A stretch of DNA of 43,594 bases from JAISFI01 sp031553775 (GCA_031553775.1 JAVBLA010000046.1:1-43594); one strand, 5' to 3'. Shown: positions 8,676 through 18,224, numbered from the stretch's first letter. Numbers and translations are program-made. Notes: generated by a model from the letters alone, not told the origin.

Positions 8676-8690
8676 TATTAATGATAATCT

Positions 8691-9293
8691 ATGAAGCGTA
8701 AAAATTACATTATTAATGGAGTGCTTGCTATTGCAGTGATGGTTTTGTTTATGCAGTGTACTTCTAAAAGCGGAGACAAAAAGGATGTGTCAGCCTGGGG
8801 TGATTCCACCACTGTAAGGTTGCCTATTGCTTATGTGAATGTAGATTCGTTACTGCATGGTTATAAGTATTCCAGCGATATGAATGAAGTGCTTCTTCGC
8901 AAAGCTGAAAACTCCAGGGCCAACCTGAACCAGAAAGCCAATCGCTTCCAGGCCGAATATATGGAATTTCAGAAAAAAGTGGAAAATAATGCATTCCTTA
9001 CCCGCGAAAGAATGGAACAGGAAGGCGCCCGTTTACAGAGAAAACAACAGGAACTGCAGCAGGAATCTGAAAAAATGCAGATGGAGTTTGCCCGTGAACA
9101 ACAAAAAATGAATGAACAATTACGCGATACGATCATTTCGAACCTGAAAATATATAACAAGGATAAGAAATATCAGATGATCCTTACAGGAGAAACCGTT
9201 TTGTATGGAGAAGAATGTTATAATATAACTACAGAAGTGATCGAGTTCCTGAATGCCCGCTACAAACCGGAACCGGCAGAAGCTGCAAAATAA
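8691..9293 (+). CDS. OmpH/Skp family outer membrane-associated lipoprotein
   Basis: A 200-residue protein with a lipoprotein-like signal (LFMQC, Cys23) followed by TSKSGDKK. Residues about 45-190 have the OmpH/Skp layout: a short beta segment (LPIAYVNVDSLLHGY), a long coiled coil (about 70-150, rich in Gln, Glu, Lys, for example RKQQELQQESEKMQ), and a terminal strand-helix segment (KKYQMILTGETVLYGEECYNIT). Skp proteins are trimeric periplasmic chaperones that hold unfolded outer membrane proteins. A lipid-anchored version is common in Bacteroidota and differs from the soluble E. coli protein. It follows the small membrane protein gene by 15 bp. Confidence 0.87.
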   Translation: MKRKNYIINGVLAIAVMVLFMQCTSKSGDKKDVSAWGDSTTVRLPIAYVNVDSLLHGYKYSSDMNEVLLRKAENSRANLNQKANRFQAEYMEFQKKVENNAFLTRERMEQEGARLQRKQQELQQESEKMQMEFAREQQKMNEQLRDTIISNLKIYNKDKKYQMILTGETVLYGEECYNITTEVIEFLNARYKPEPAEAAK

Positions 9294-9313
9294 TACCCGT
9301 AAATACGATATAG

Positions 9314-9341
9314 AGGGGTGATGAATGACGTTACCCCTTTT
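9314..9341 (+). terminator. Weak hairpin after the OmpH-like gene
   Basis: AGGGGT (9314-9319) pairs with ACCCCT (9333-9338) across a 13-base loop and is followed by only three to four T residues. It could attenuate read-through into the glycosyltransferase gene that starts at 9344. Confidence 0.35.
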
Positions 9342-9343
9342 GT

Positions 9344-10564
9344 ATGTTCAATCTTCAGATGTTAATCGCCACTAAAAGGTACCTCGAAAATTTAAAAACA
9401 CCGGTCTTCTCCGGAAATGAATCTGTTTCCGGAGGAACCGACCAAATAATTACCATTCCCTGTTATAACGAACCTGCTATTGAAGATACGATTCAAAGCC
9501 TGATACAATGTAAAAAACCACCTGGAGCAGTAGAAATCCTGGTACTTGTCAATGCTCCGGTTCATACCCCTGAAGATATACTGGCTGCAAACCGCCGTTC
9601 TTATAACCAATTGCTTTATTTAGCAGAGAAATATAACTCCGGATCGTTTAAGATCATCCCCCTTTATACAGACAGCCTTCCGGCAAAACACACGGGGGCA
9701 GGTATTCCCAGAAAATTATTAATGGATGAAGCTGTCCGCCGCTTTTGTGCGATCGGAAAAGAAAATGGGGTGATCATTTCCTTAGATGCCGATTGCCTTG
9801 TGGAGCAGAATTACCTGCAGGCTATTGCAGAAGCATTTTCTTCCGATAAAGATTTATGTACCGCTACGATTGAATTCCATCATCCCGTGGAACATCTTTC
9901 TCCCGCTGATCCGCTCAGACAGGCTATGGGCTCTTATGAGGCTTACCTGCGCTATTATCGTGCGGCACTGGAATATTGTGGTTTTCCCTATCCTTATTAT
10001 ACTATCGGATCGGCAATGGCTTTCAGGGTATCTATTTATACAAGGGCAGGGGGAATGGGAAAACAGGCTGCGGGAGAGGATTTTTATTTTTTGCAAAAAG
10101 CCTTTCCACTGGGAAAAACCAAACATATCGATACTACAAAAGTTTATCCGGCCGCCCGGCTTTCAGATAGGGTGCCGTTTGGTACGGGACCGGCCATAGA
10201 GAAGATGCTCTCCGAAAATCAAACCATTAAGACTACTTACTCTTTCGAATCTTTTCAGGCACTGAAAGTCTTCTTCGACCGTCTGGAATTTTTTTACCAG
10301 GCTGGTGATGCTGAAATCTTTTCTGTTTTTTCTTCTTTTCCTTCTTATCTGCAAGACTTCCTGAGTGAAGACGATTGGATGGAGCACCTCCATGAAATCA
10401 GGTCAAATTGCTCTTCTTATACTTTTTTCCGAAAACGTTTTTTTAATTATTTTAATGCTTTCAAAGTGGTTAAATGCCTGAATTTTGTCCATTTGGAGAG
10501 ACTTTCACTGCAAAATGTGTATACCCAGATCGAAGCATTGAAAGCTCATTTTTTTACTTCCTGA
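9344..10564 (+). CDS. Glycosyltransferase family 2 protein
   Basis: A 406-residue GT-A fold glycosyltransferase. The nucleotide-binding start is seen at IITIPCYNEPAIEDTI (about 36-51), the metal-binding DxD-type motif at SLDADCLVEQ (about 146-155), and the acceptor-side acidic motif at AAGEDFYFLQKA (about 241-252). The YPAARLSDRVPFGTG segment near 267 is a feature I cannot link to a known subgroup. There is no transmembrane segment, so it is probably cytosolic or loosely membrane-bound. Neighbours give no polysaccharide locus, so the acceptor is unknown. A second possible start is Met6 (9359). The C-terminal third is rich in Phe and Tyr, with no recognised domain. Confidence 0.82.
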   Translation: MFNLQMLIATKRYLENLKTPVFSGNESVSGGTDQIITIPCYNEPAIEDTIQSLIQCKKPPGAVEILVLVNAPVHTPEDILAANRRSYNQLLYLAEKYNSGSFKIIPLYTDSLPAKHTGAGIPRKLLMDEAVRRFCAIGKENGVIISLDADCLVEQNYLQAIAEAFSSDKDLCTATIEFHHPVEHLSPADPLRQAMGSYEAYLRYYRAALEYCGFPYPYYTIGSAMAFRVSIYTRAGGMGKQAAGEDFYFLQKAFPLGKTKHIDTTKVYPAARLSDRVPFGTGPAIEKMLSENQTIKTTYSFESFQALKVFFDRLEFFYQAGDAEIFSVFSSFPSYLQDFLSEDDWMEHLHEIRSNCSSYTFFRKRFFNYFNAFKVVKCLNFVHLERLSLQNVYTQIEALKAHFFTS

Positions 10565-10936
10565 ATCTAAGTCTGATTTTAACAATGTAAATATTTTTGA
10601 CGATTTGATAAGTAAGATATACAATTTGGTAATTAATATATTGAATTCGACAAGTACCTTTTAATGCATTGATTTTACCTTTGTTCGATTGATTTTAATG
10701 TCTTTTACACATATATAATTTTTGGAAACGGATTATTTCTATACAAAATAAAGCCTATCCTTTTAATACACCATTTCAATGGTTGATTTGAAATCCAGAA
10801 ATTAATATTGCTTATATCAAAATTAAAACTGCCCGAAAACTCTTGCATTTAAGTTCTTTTTTACTTAATTAATTATGAATTCTTTGCTAACAGTTACTGT
10901 TAAATGCAATTTTTTTTATTAATTACAATACATAGC
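10565..10936. other. A+T-rich intergenic region with one promoter-like site
   Basis: About 370 bp without a supported gene. The only clear signal is a promoter-like pair on the plus strand at 10651-10683. No hairpin terminator, tRNA or riboswitch fold was recognised. An in-frame upstream ATG at 10904 exists for the next gene but would place 11 residues before the signal peptide. Confidence 0.5.
10651..10683 (+). promoter_or_regulatory. Putative promoter for the anchored protein / T9SS cargo pair
   Basis: TTG at 10651-10653 and TACCTTTG at 10676-10683 are separated by 22 bp, slightly longer than the usual 19-21 bp. If used, the transcript would have a leader of about 245 bases before the ATG at 10937. 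Confidence 0.4.
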
Positions 10937-11338
10937 ATGTCGAAACGATTTATTTTAGTTATTTTATTAATGCAGGGGATCGTATCCTTTGCCAGTTCTA
11001 TGGATGAACTGGATCTTTTTCAAGAACAGGATTCTCCTTTAGGATCGGATTTATACACGTCGGATCAACCAAGTGAAAGTGAAATTGGCGTTATACCTGA
11101 AGGGGTTGACCAGTCTAACTTCTTTACATTCTTCAATCCGCCGGCATCTGATGATTCGGAAACCATTCTAAATGATCTTCCTCCTGGTTTTGAGGATTTT
11201 GATCCCTTAGGTATACCTGTACATGAAGGAACTCTTCCTTTGGTTGTTTTACTGGTCTCTTATGGCGCTTATTTATACTGTGCAAAAGCAAAAACAGTTT
11301 ACACAAAAATCAAAAATGAAAAAACAGAGGTTTTCTAA
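10937..11338 (+). CDS. Small exported protein with C-terminal hydrophobic anchor (PID-CTERM-like)
   Basis: A 133-residue protein from MSKRFILVILLMQG. It has a signal peptide (about 1-20), a very acidic, Ser/Pro/Asp-rich middle with no predicted fold, and a C-terminal segment IPVHEGTLPLVVLLVSYGAY followed by Lys-rich residues. That arrangement (short Pro-x-x-x-Gly motif, one hydrophobic helix, Tyr-Gly, basic end) resembles the small C-terminal sorting signals of Bacteroidota often called PID-CTERM. I have not verified this by profile search. The gene overlaps the start of the giant T9SS cargo by 23 bp in another frame, which suggests translational coupling. The function is unknown; a partner role for the giant protein is an inference. 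Confidence 0.65.
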   Translation: MSKRFILVILLMQGIVSFASSMDELDLFQEQDSPLGSDLYTSDQPSESEIGVIPEGVDQSNFFTFFNPPASDDSETILNDLPPGFEDFDPLGIPVHEGTLPLVVLLVSYGAYLYCAKAKTVYTKIKNEKTEVF

Positions 11339-14300
11339 AAAATACAGATGCAATATGAAATGTACTTATCTCAAAAATAGTTTAATCAGGATTGGTAGTT
11401 TGTGGGTGTGCCTGGGGCTGCTGGGACTGCTGAATGTAAATGCTCAGAATGTTACTATTACTAATATCGGAACTACTACCTGGACGGTTCCGAATGGGGT
11501 TAGTGTAATTAAAATAGAAGCTGTAGGTGGCGGTGGAGCCGGAGGGTATTCATCGGATAACGGACGCGGATGCGGTGGTGGAGGTGGCGCTGCCTTTGCT
11601 GCAACTAATTTTATTTATGTAACACCGGGTGAAAAACTTACTGTTACGGTAGGACAGGGAGGATTGAATAAGCGTGACGGTACATTCCGGGAGGCTACTG
11701 CAAGTATGGTAACAAGAAGTAATAATGAACTCTTGGTTAAAGCCGCAGAAGGACAAACGGTTCCTCGTAATAGTTATCAGGGTGCGGCAGGAGGAAAAGC
11801 TAACGATTGTTTTGGTGATACCAAGTGGACCGGAGGAACAGGAGGTAGCTCTAATTCTTCAAGAGGAGCTAATACCAGGGGATCTTCCGGTGGGGGTGCC
11901 GCGGGAAGAACAGGGAATGGATCGAATGGTGTAGATGGCGAAAATTGTTATTTGTCTGTTTGTACATATTCAGGAGGAGCAGGAAAAGCTCCGGGTGGTA
12001 ATGGAGGATGTGGAGCTGGGGTTTCCGGATATCCGCTGGAGCCTTGTGACGGTAGCAATTACGGTGGTGGCGGAGGTGGTATGAAACAATCCAATAACAG
12101 TAACGAGGATACTCCATATGATGGCGGTGCCGGTGCTCAGGGAGTTGTACTCATTACCTATGTTTGCGACCAATACAAGTTATCTTCTACTACTTCATCT
12201 GTAACGTCTGTTTGTGAAGGAGCCCAAAGTGCTGTCACGGATATTACGCTTAGGGGAACAACTCTCAACTCTTCGGGAGGAACAGGTACTATTGCGGCCG
12301 GAAATTACACAGTAACCTACAAGGTAAACAATGGATCGGAACTAACAAAAACCATATCATTCAATGCATCCGGCGTAGCTGTAATTAGTAGTGTAGCATT
12401 GCCTTCCCCTATTAATGGCAATGTAACTGTTACTGTTACCCGGTTAGTCAATGCTTCCGGTGGTTGTGGAAGTGTTATCAGTGAGAATAATACGGCAACC
12501 ATCACCCAGAACCCTCTTCCGGTATTAAGTTTTACTAATGTAACAAATAATGCGGCGGATATCTGTTCCGGAAATACGGCGACTAACCCTGGATTGTCGT
12601 CCACCGTAGCCAATACAACCTACAATGTTACGGCAACAGCCAATGGTGTTTCCGGGTATACGACTTCCGGAACGAATATAGGGGCGTCTTATTTTACTTC
12701 GCAGACTTTAGTTTATAATTCGGCTCCGGGTACTGTAACCTATACTGTTACACCCGTTTCACCCAGTGGTTGCACCGGAAGTTCTAAAACCTATACTGTT
12801 ACGGTAAAACCGTTGTCTGTAGCAAGTATTTCGTCGGCAAATTCTTACATTGAACTGTGTACCGGGGAAACCGTAAGCATACCGGTAAATATAACCGGAG
12901 GAACTGCTCCCTATACAATATATTATAAGGAAAATTTAAATGGAGTGATAACTCAAAAAAATATTCAAACGAGCAGTAGTTCTGTTAATCTGACTTATAA
13001 CAACTGTACTCAGAATTTTTCAATTGAGCTTACAAGCATATTAAACGGAAATGGATGTAACAACACGCTTGCCGGAAGCAACACTTCTATTATCGAAGTA
13101 TATTCTCCCGGACTGGTGACTTTGACCGACGAAATATGCGACGGTACTAAAAATTATACTTTTTTATTGGACCCACCGGCCGGATTGGATGATAACTATA
13201 GTTTTTCCTGGACGATAACTGATGTGTACAATGTAACGAATGTTATACCTAATACAACGGGTATTTCTAAAGAAATTCAATTGCAAGGACCATTATCTAC
13301 TGGCGGTGAACTTGATAATGGTGGAACAATCACCATTGGTGTTACATCGACTTTTTTTACCAACACAAAATCCTGTTCCAAAACAGAAGATGTAGTTATA
13401 ACCGTTGGGAATGGTTTAACTGTACAAGTTGTAGATAAAGTATTTTGTTCCGGAGAAAACCTTACTACAATCGATCTGAATTCTTTGATTGTAACATACC
13501 CGGGATATATCTGTGAATTTTACGAAGATAATGAAGGACTGAATAAAATTGATAATCCATCGAATTATCCTATTCCAGGTCAAACGGAGAATGTATATGT
13601 GAAAGCTGTTTCTACTGATGTGGCAGGTTGTGAAAGTCCTTATATTCCGGTTCCTGTCCAGATAGAAACGACCCCAACAGTAATCGTTCAGAATTGTGAT
13701 GCTTTACAGCACATGCAACAGGGATATGATGGTACCATGATCTTAAAGATTAATGATACGGAAAACATCTGGGATACGCCCACTACGGCGGCTCTTAGTA
13801 AATGGACAAGCTCCAACCCGGCAGCGGTAACCATCACACATGAGGGAGCCGGTGACTTTGTAGCGCAATGTAATGCGGGAAGCGCAGTGCTTACCTATAG
13901 TTATACCGATAAAAACGGATGTGCTATCCAACCCATATCATGCACGGTGACTGTCGATCCATTGGTGACTCCTGCTATTACCATGTTACCCGAAAACGGC
14001 GTTGTTTGCGCTCATGGACCGGTTACATTGACTGCCACCGATTATACGGATGTTTCGGTTCAAACCAAAACATACACATGGTATAAAAATGGTAGTGTTG
14101 TTAGCGGAACAACCAAAAGTATTACAGTTACCGAAGCAGGTAATTATACCGTAAAGGCGACTGTAAATGATTGTGAATCTGAAACAAGCAGTGCCGCAGG
14201 AGTAATTCTATCTATACTTGATGTTGAAATTGTTAAGGACGGATCGGCGATTCCTGCCCTATATAAAGGAACTTTAGCCGGTCTGGGAATTTCAGTCAAT

Positions 14301-16823
14301 GTTACAACGAATGATGATGGAAGCGGAAGCGGTGTGTGGACGAGTTCCAATATCGATATTCCGGTTACCGGTACCGGTGAGATAACCGATGTGCCCTGTT
14401 CCGGAGGAACAACCACATTGACTTATACTTATACTGATGGAAATAACTGTACATCTTCGAAGACTTATCAGCTGACTATTCCGGGTTTGCCGACTTTGGC
14501 GGTAAGTGCAGACAGATCGTCTTTTTGTCCCCCGCATAATGCCGGTTTTCAAGTTGAAGCCATATCCGGGACGTACGATGATGGAGACCAGGAATATGCT
14601 TATACCTGGAATTATAGCACTACCGGATATACAACAGGTTCTGCCGTTCAGAACGGTTCCCTATGGACGATCGGTTTTGATGAGAACACTACAGGAAGTT
14701 CAGTTTTAATTAGCGTATCGTTGCAATACAGTAAAAATGGCTGCTCGAATACAACCGGTACAATAAATGTATCTCTGGGTTCTCCGGTTGCCCGGCCGAT
14801 AGAAAGTACGGATATTTGTTTGGATCTTCCGGTTACTTACTCGGTAGGAGGTGATGGCTATCCGAGAGAAAATGCCGTATGGAATTTTAAAAACGGAACA
14901 GGAGAAAATGCTGTCGAGGGAACAGATTATAGGATAGATCAGGGAGGAGATGGCTATAATAATGTTACTTTAACCTGGCTAACGGCAGGAGGGAAAATTG
15001 TAAGCGTTTCAGGTACAGGAAATATTGGCGTTTGTCCGGTTGTTTCAACATTGAATATTATTGTTCCTTCTTTGAACACTGAATGGGAAGGTTTGGCTTC
15101 AAGTGATTGGAGTGATCCGGATAACTGGTCAGACGGTGTTCCCGGAAAATGTACGGCCGTTATCATACCGGGAGAAAAAACGAACTATCCCGTATTGGAT
15201 GATGCAGGAACATTTCAATGTACTGATATTCATTTCGAATTCGGAGCAGAAGTGGCCAGAACCAATTACTTGACTTACGAAAGGGCATTCGTCGACTTAA
15301 TTCTGCATTCCAACCAATGGTATATGGTAGCTCCGGCGTTATACAATCAATATTCCGGCGACTATTTTGCAGAAGGTTCCAGATTCCGGAAGAATCCCGG
15401 TGTTTATATGATGAATTACCAGATGGCTAATCCGCAATACAGTGATATTCAGAAGGCGGCGCTAACCTGGTCTTCTCCTTTCAGTACTTTAGACCAGCCA
15501 TTGAATTTATGCTCCGGACAAGCTGTATGGGTAGATAACCAAACGCTTCCCAACGGCAATTTCACCTTCCGCTTTCCTAAAGACAGCACAGAGTATGCTT
15601 ATTACTCAGCGCTTAATATTGTTTCCGGTATGACCAATGAGATTCCCCGTGATGCCCAGTACCGGTTCATTTATGAAGGAAATGCAAGTTATCAGACGAA
15701 TGGAGACGGATCTTTTACTCAAGGTTTCGATAATACCTCGGGATACGATCAGTTGATAGTAGGTAATCCGTATATGTCGCATTTGGATATTGTGGAATTC
15801 CAAAAGGTAAACAAAGACTATTTTAACCCCAGTTTCCGTATCTGGAAATCCGGAAGTCCGACAACTCCATATGTTTATGAATCATATCTGATTGTCAATG
15901 GAGAAGTTGTTCTCAAAACAGATCCGGGAACAGATACAGGATTCCGTTTGTCACCCATGCAGTCTGTTATCATGGATGTCAATGAAGATCTTGTAGGGAT
16001 GGCTAAAACGGCAACCTATCCCATCCAATTTACACCTGATATGTCGATTACCACTCCTGGTCAGACCCTTCGCTCTCAACAAAACACAAGCGATGTGGTT
16101 CATCTCGAAATATTGCGTTCGGGAATACGCCAGTCGGGTATGGCCCTCCGGTATATGGAAGGTGCCGGCCGGAGTTATGAAAAAGGAAAAGATGTCTGGA
16201 CAATTTTCCCGGGCAGTGTAACCGATTATGTATTGCTGTATGCATTGGAAGGAGGCGCTATGAGTATTCATACCACAGGCGATATAGAAAATCCTATTCC
16301 ATTGGGAATATCCGTAGGTAACTCCATCAAGAAAAGTATTCTGAATGGAAATACAGAATCGTATACCATTCAGATTGCGGGAAATTATACAAAACTGAAT
16401 GGAAGAGAAGTCTGGTTATACGATGCAAAAGAAGATGTCTCGCATAATTTATCGGAATCGGCCTATCCGTTTAATAATGTAGCGGAAGATTTAAGTGCAG
16501 ACGGATCGTTTACCGGCCGTTTCCGGCTTTATACGATGAAAGACCTTTCCGCGATGGAAGATCCTTCTGCCGGTATGCCTGTCTCAGTATCTTATGTAAA
16601 TAAAAAAGTAACAGTAAGAAGCAATGATGACAATAACCCGGTCAGATCGGTTGAAATTTTCAATGTGATGGGACAGGAGTTGCATAAAGCAACCCGCATC
16701 AATGCTTCGGAATGGTCTTACTCCCTTCCTGTAAATGAGCCGGTAATTGTTGTAAAGGTTCAGACAGACAAAAAGGTAATCAGTGTGAAACTGATGGGAG
16801 AGTTAGCTGAGAACAGTAATTGA
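11316..16823 (+). CDS. Giant T9SS cargo: Gly-rich domain, Ig/PKD-like repeats, C-terminal sorting domain
   Basis: I start the protein at MKKQRFSKK (11316; 1835 residues); Met at 11355 is also plausible and gives a shorter signal peptide ending NVNA-Q. Residues about 70-260 form a glycine-rich domain (runs such as VGGGGAGG, GRGCGGGGG, GGGGGGM). About 290-1250 is a series of Ig/PKD-like modules marked by Cys pairs and strands like TYTVTPVSPSGC and SCTVTVDP. At 1254 begins WEGLASSDWSDPDNWSDGVP, a segment common in Bacteroidota surface proteins. The last ~80 residues (VEIFNVMGQELHKA ... LPVNEPVIVVKVQT ... KVISVKLMGE) match a T9SS type A sorting domain, which directs outer membrane passage and surface anchoring. 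No catalytic motif was seen, so an adhesin or matrix role is likely but unproven. Confidence 0.88.
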   Translation: MKKQRFSKKYRCNMKCTYLKNSLIRIGSLWVCLGLLGLLNVNAQNVTITNIGTTTWTVPNGVSVIKIEAVGGGGAGGYSSDNGRGCGGGGGAAFAATNFIYVTPGEKLTVTVGQGGLNKRDGTFREATASMVTRSNNELLVKAAEGQTVPRNSYQGAAGGKANDCFGDTKWTGGTGGSSNSSRGANTRGSSGGGAAGRTGNGSNGVDGENCYLSVCTYSGGAGKAPGGNGGCGAGVSGYPLEPCDGSNYGGGGGGMKQSNNSNEDTPYDGGAGAQGVVLITYVCDQYKLSSTTSSVTSVCEGAQSAVTDITLRGTTLNSSGGTGTIAAGNYTVTYKVNNGSELTKTISFNASGVAVISSVALPSPINGNVTVTVTRLVNASGGCGSVISENNTATITQNPLPVLSFTNVTNNAADICSGNTATNPGLSSTVANTTYNVTATANGVSGYTTSGTNIGASYFTSQTLVYNSAPGTVTYTVTPVSPSGCTGSSKTYTVTVKPLSVASISSANSYIELCTGETVSIPVNITGGTAPYTIYYKENLNGVITQKNIQTSSSSVNLTYNNCTQNFSIELTSILNGNGCNNTLAGSNTSIIEVYSPGLVTLTDEICDGTKNYTFLLDPPAGLDDNYSFSWTITDVYNVTNVIPNTTGISKEIQLQGPLSTGGELDNGGTITIGVTSTFFTNTKSCSKTEDVVITVGNGLTVQVVDKVFCSGENLTTIDLNSLIVTYPGYICEFYEDNEGLNKIDNPSNYPIPGQTENVYVKAVSTDVAGCESPYIPVPVQIETTPTVIVQNCDALQHMQQGYDGTMILKINDTENIWDTPTTAALSKWTSSNPAAVTITHEGAGDFVAQCNAGSAVLTYSYTDKNGCAIQPISCTVTVDPLVTPAITMLPENGVVCAHGPVTLTATDYTDVSVQTKTYTWYKNGSVVSGTTKSITVTEAGNYTVKATVNDCESETSSAAGVILSILDVEIVKDGSAIPALYKGTLAGLGISVNVTTNDDGSGSGVWTSSNIDIPVTGTGEITDVPCSGGTTTLTYTYTDGNNCTSSKTYQLTIPGLPTLAVSADRSSFCPPHNAGFQVEAISGTYDDGDQEYAYTWNYSTTGYTTGSAVQNGSLWTIGFDENTTGSSVLISVSLQYSKNGCSNTTGTINVSLGSPVARPIESTDICLDLPVTYSVGGDGYPRENAVWNFKNGTGENAVEGTDYRIDQGGDGYNNVTLTWLTAGGKIVSVSGTGNIGVCPVVSTLNIIVPSLNTEWEGLASSDWSDPDNWSDGVPGKCTAVIIPGEKTNYPVLDDAGTFQCTDIHFEFGAEVARTNYLTYERAFVDLILHSNQWYMVAPALYNQYSGDYFAEGSRFRKNPGVYMMNYQMANPQYSDIQKAALTWSSPFSTLDQPLNLCSGQAVWVDNQTLPNGNFTFRFPKDSTEYAYYSALNIVSGMTNEIPRDAQYRFIYEGNASYQTNGDGSFTQGFDNTSGYDQLIVGNPYMSHLDIVEFQKVNKDYFNPSFRIWKSGSPTTPYVYESYLIVNGEVVLKTDPGTDTGFRLSPMQSVIMDVNEDLVGMAKTATYPIQFTPDMSITTPGQTLRSQQNTSDVVHLEILRSGIRQSGMALRYMEGAGRSYEKGKDVWTIFPGSVTDYVLLYALEGGAMSIHTTGDIENPIPLGISVGNSIKKSILNGNTESYTIQIAGNYTKLNGREVWLYDAKEDVSHNLSESAYPFNNVAEDLSADGSFTGRFRLYTMKDLSAMEDPSAGMPVSVSYVNKKVTVRSNDDNNPVRSVEIFNVMGQELHKATRINASEWSYSLPVNEPVIVVKVQTDKKVISVKLMGELAENSN

Positions 16824-16874
16824 TCAGATACTGATTCTTTGAAAGTATAGAAGTTCTCTTGTTTTTGAACGAAA

Positions 16875-16936
16875 ACCGGAAGTAATAAAGGTATATTAAA
16901 TCGATTTTTGATATATCTTTATTACTCCGGTTTTTT
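16875..16936. terminator. Bidirectional hairpin terminator between convergent genes
   Basis: A long stem pairs ACCGGAAGTAATAAAGGTAT (16875 on) with the ATATCTTTATTACTCCGGT arm (to 16931), with one bulge and a loop around ATCGATTTTTG. It is followed by TTTTTT on the plus strand, and by AAAA before the stem for the minus strand. It separates the T9SS cargo gene from the ATPase gene that ends at 16946. Confidence 0.8.
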
Positions 16937-16945
16937 CGTGTAAAA

Positions 16946-18076
16946 TCAATAATTTTCGACTAACCAGATATTCAAGAAACGATCGTAAATCCGGTAACTT
17001 CCCTGTTCTTGTGTAATAAAATCTTTTTCCAATAATCCCTTGATTCCTGCTTGTACGGAACTTGCCGAAGCTAAACTGTGTTTTTTTATGAAGTTTCCGG
17101 AAGTAACGGAAGTCGCTCTCCCTTCTTTTGCAATGGCAATCAACAACTCTTTTTGCTTTTCCGGCAACCGGAAAAGTATTTCGGAATAGGCATATTGGTA
17201 GGATTCCAGGATATTTAGTATTGCTTCCGGGATCATTTCCTGATGGCAGGTTGTACCAGGTATTGTCATGTTATACAAAACATGCAGCATTTTTTGCATG
17301 TACCAGGTAATTCCTTCGAATTGCTTGTAGATAGCAGCTATAGTTTCACCGGTAATCTGTTTTTGTCCGGCTTCAAAATGATGTTTGGCAAAAATACTGT
17401 ATTCTTTGATCGGAATACTTTCCAGGTGCATCATGGATACACTTTGGTAGAAAGGCCTTGCAGGACTAAGGAAAATATTTCCCATGGTATGCCGCTGGCT
17501 TCCTGCAAAAATAAAATGGGCATTGGGGCAATGCTGAATATAGGTTCGCAAAATAGCTTCCGTATTCTTTTCAGGGTAGGAGGAGATTTGCTGGAATTCA
17601 TCAATGGCTATCAGGCAGGGTTTATCAGCTGCAGATAGGTACCGGAAAATTTCATCCAGCGTTGTTTCCGGTGAGTGGATATCTCCCAGACCGAGTTGGA
17701 AAACCGGATTTCCGTGTATATCGAGGGAAATACCTGCCTGTAGAGATTTAACGGTATTCCAAAAATCTTGCAGAGCCTTTTTACCTGAAGATTTCAACCC
17801 TTCCACAATGACTTTACTCAAAGAAAAAGTAAAGTCGCGTAAGGATTTACTGGCATAAATGTCAATAAAAAAAGTATGGTATTTTTTGTGGATTTCTTTC
17901 TTGTGAAAACAATGTTGTATCAATCCTGTTTTTCCCATCCTCCGGGTAGAGATCAGTACCAGATTATTTCCATCGATCATTTCTTGGATCAGTCTTTTGC
18001 TTTCACTTTTTCTATCACAAAAGTATTCGTCTGAAACATAACCGGTTGTTACAAATGGGTTTCTGATTTTTGTCAT
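16946..18076 (-). CDS. AAA-type ATPase (archaeal ATPase / PF01637-like)
   Basis: A 376-residue P-loop protein starting MTKIRNPFVTTGYVS (18076); a TTG 30 bp upstream is less likely. The P-loop is STRRMGKTGL (about residue 43), with Arg-Arg in place of the first glycines, as is usual for this group. Walker B is CLIAIDEFQQI (about residue 155), and the sensor region is HFIFAGSQRH. The C-terminal part (about 280-376) looks like a winged helix (SGNFIKKHSLASASSVQAGIKGLLEKDFI). Many copies of such ATPases occur per Bacteroidota genome, often without known function, and they are prone to horizontal movement. It lies downstream of nifJ but is separated from it by a strong terminator. Confidence 0.85.
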   Translation of the reverse strand: MTKIRNPFVTTGYVSDEYFCDRKSESKRLIQEMIDGNNLVLISTRRMGKTGLIQHCFHKKEIHKKYHTFFIDIYASKSLRDFTFSLSKVIVEGLKSSGKKALQDFWNTVKSLQAGISLDIHGNPVFQLGLGDIHSPETTLDEIFRYLSAADKPCLIAIDEFQQISSYPEKNTEAILRTYIQHCPNAHFIFAGSQRHTMGNIFLSPARPFYQSVSMMHLESIPIKEYSIFAKHHFEAGQKQITGETIAAIYKQFEGITWYMQKMLHVLYNMTIPGTTCHQEMIPEAILNILESYQYAYSEILFRLPEKQKELLIAIAKEGRATSVTSGNFIKKHSLASASSVQAGIKGLLEKDFITQEQGSYRIYDRFLNIWLVENY

Positions 18077-18180
18077 GGTTTGCTTTATTATGATATAATA
18101 ATGCAAAGATAATAATTATAAAATAATAAACAATACAAGGAAATATAAAATCAGTATTTGAACATATGAAATGAAATACA

Positions 18181-18216
18181 AAAACCTCCTGTATCGAATA
18201 GATACAGGAGGTTTTT
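18181..18216 (-). terminator. Strong rho-independent terminator of nifJ
   Basis: A perfect 15-bp stem (18181-18195 with 18201-18215) and a 5-base loop. In the nifJ sense the second arm ends in a T run (GGTTTTTGTATTTC), as expected of an intrinsic terminator 45 bp after the stop codon. Confidence 0.88.
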
Positions 18217-18224
18217 GTATATGA

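Noticed and set aside
10565..10936. Hidden small gene or riboswitch before the anchored protein
   Set aside because: No open frame with coding features and no conserved aptamer sequence could be recognised.
11223..11315. Upstream start for the giant T9SS cargo
   Set aside because: The extra residues are out-of-frame coding sequence of the small anchored protein, and a basic signal peptide begins at 11316.
16840..16945. Small RNA between the T9SS cargo and the ATPase
   Set aside because: The hairpin is fully explained as a bidirectional terminator and no promoter was seen before it.
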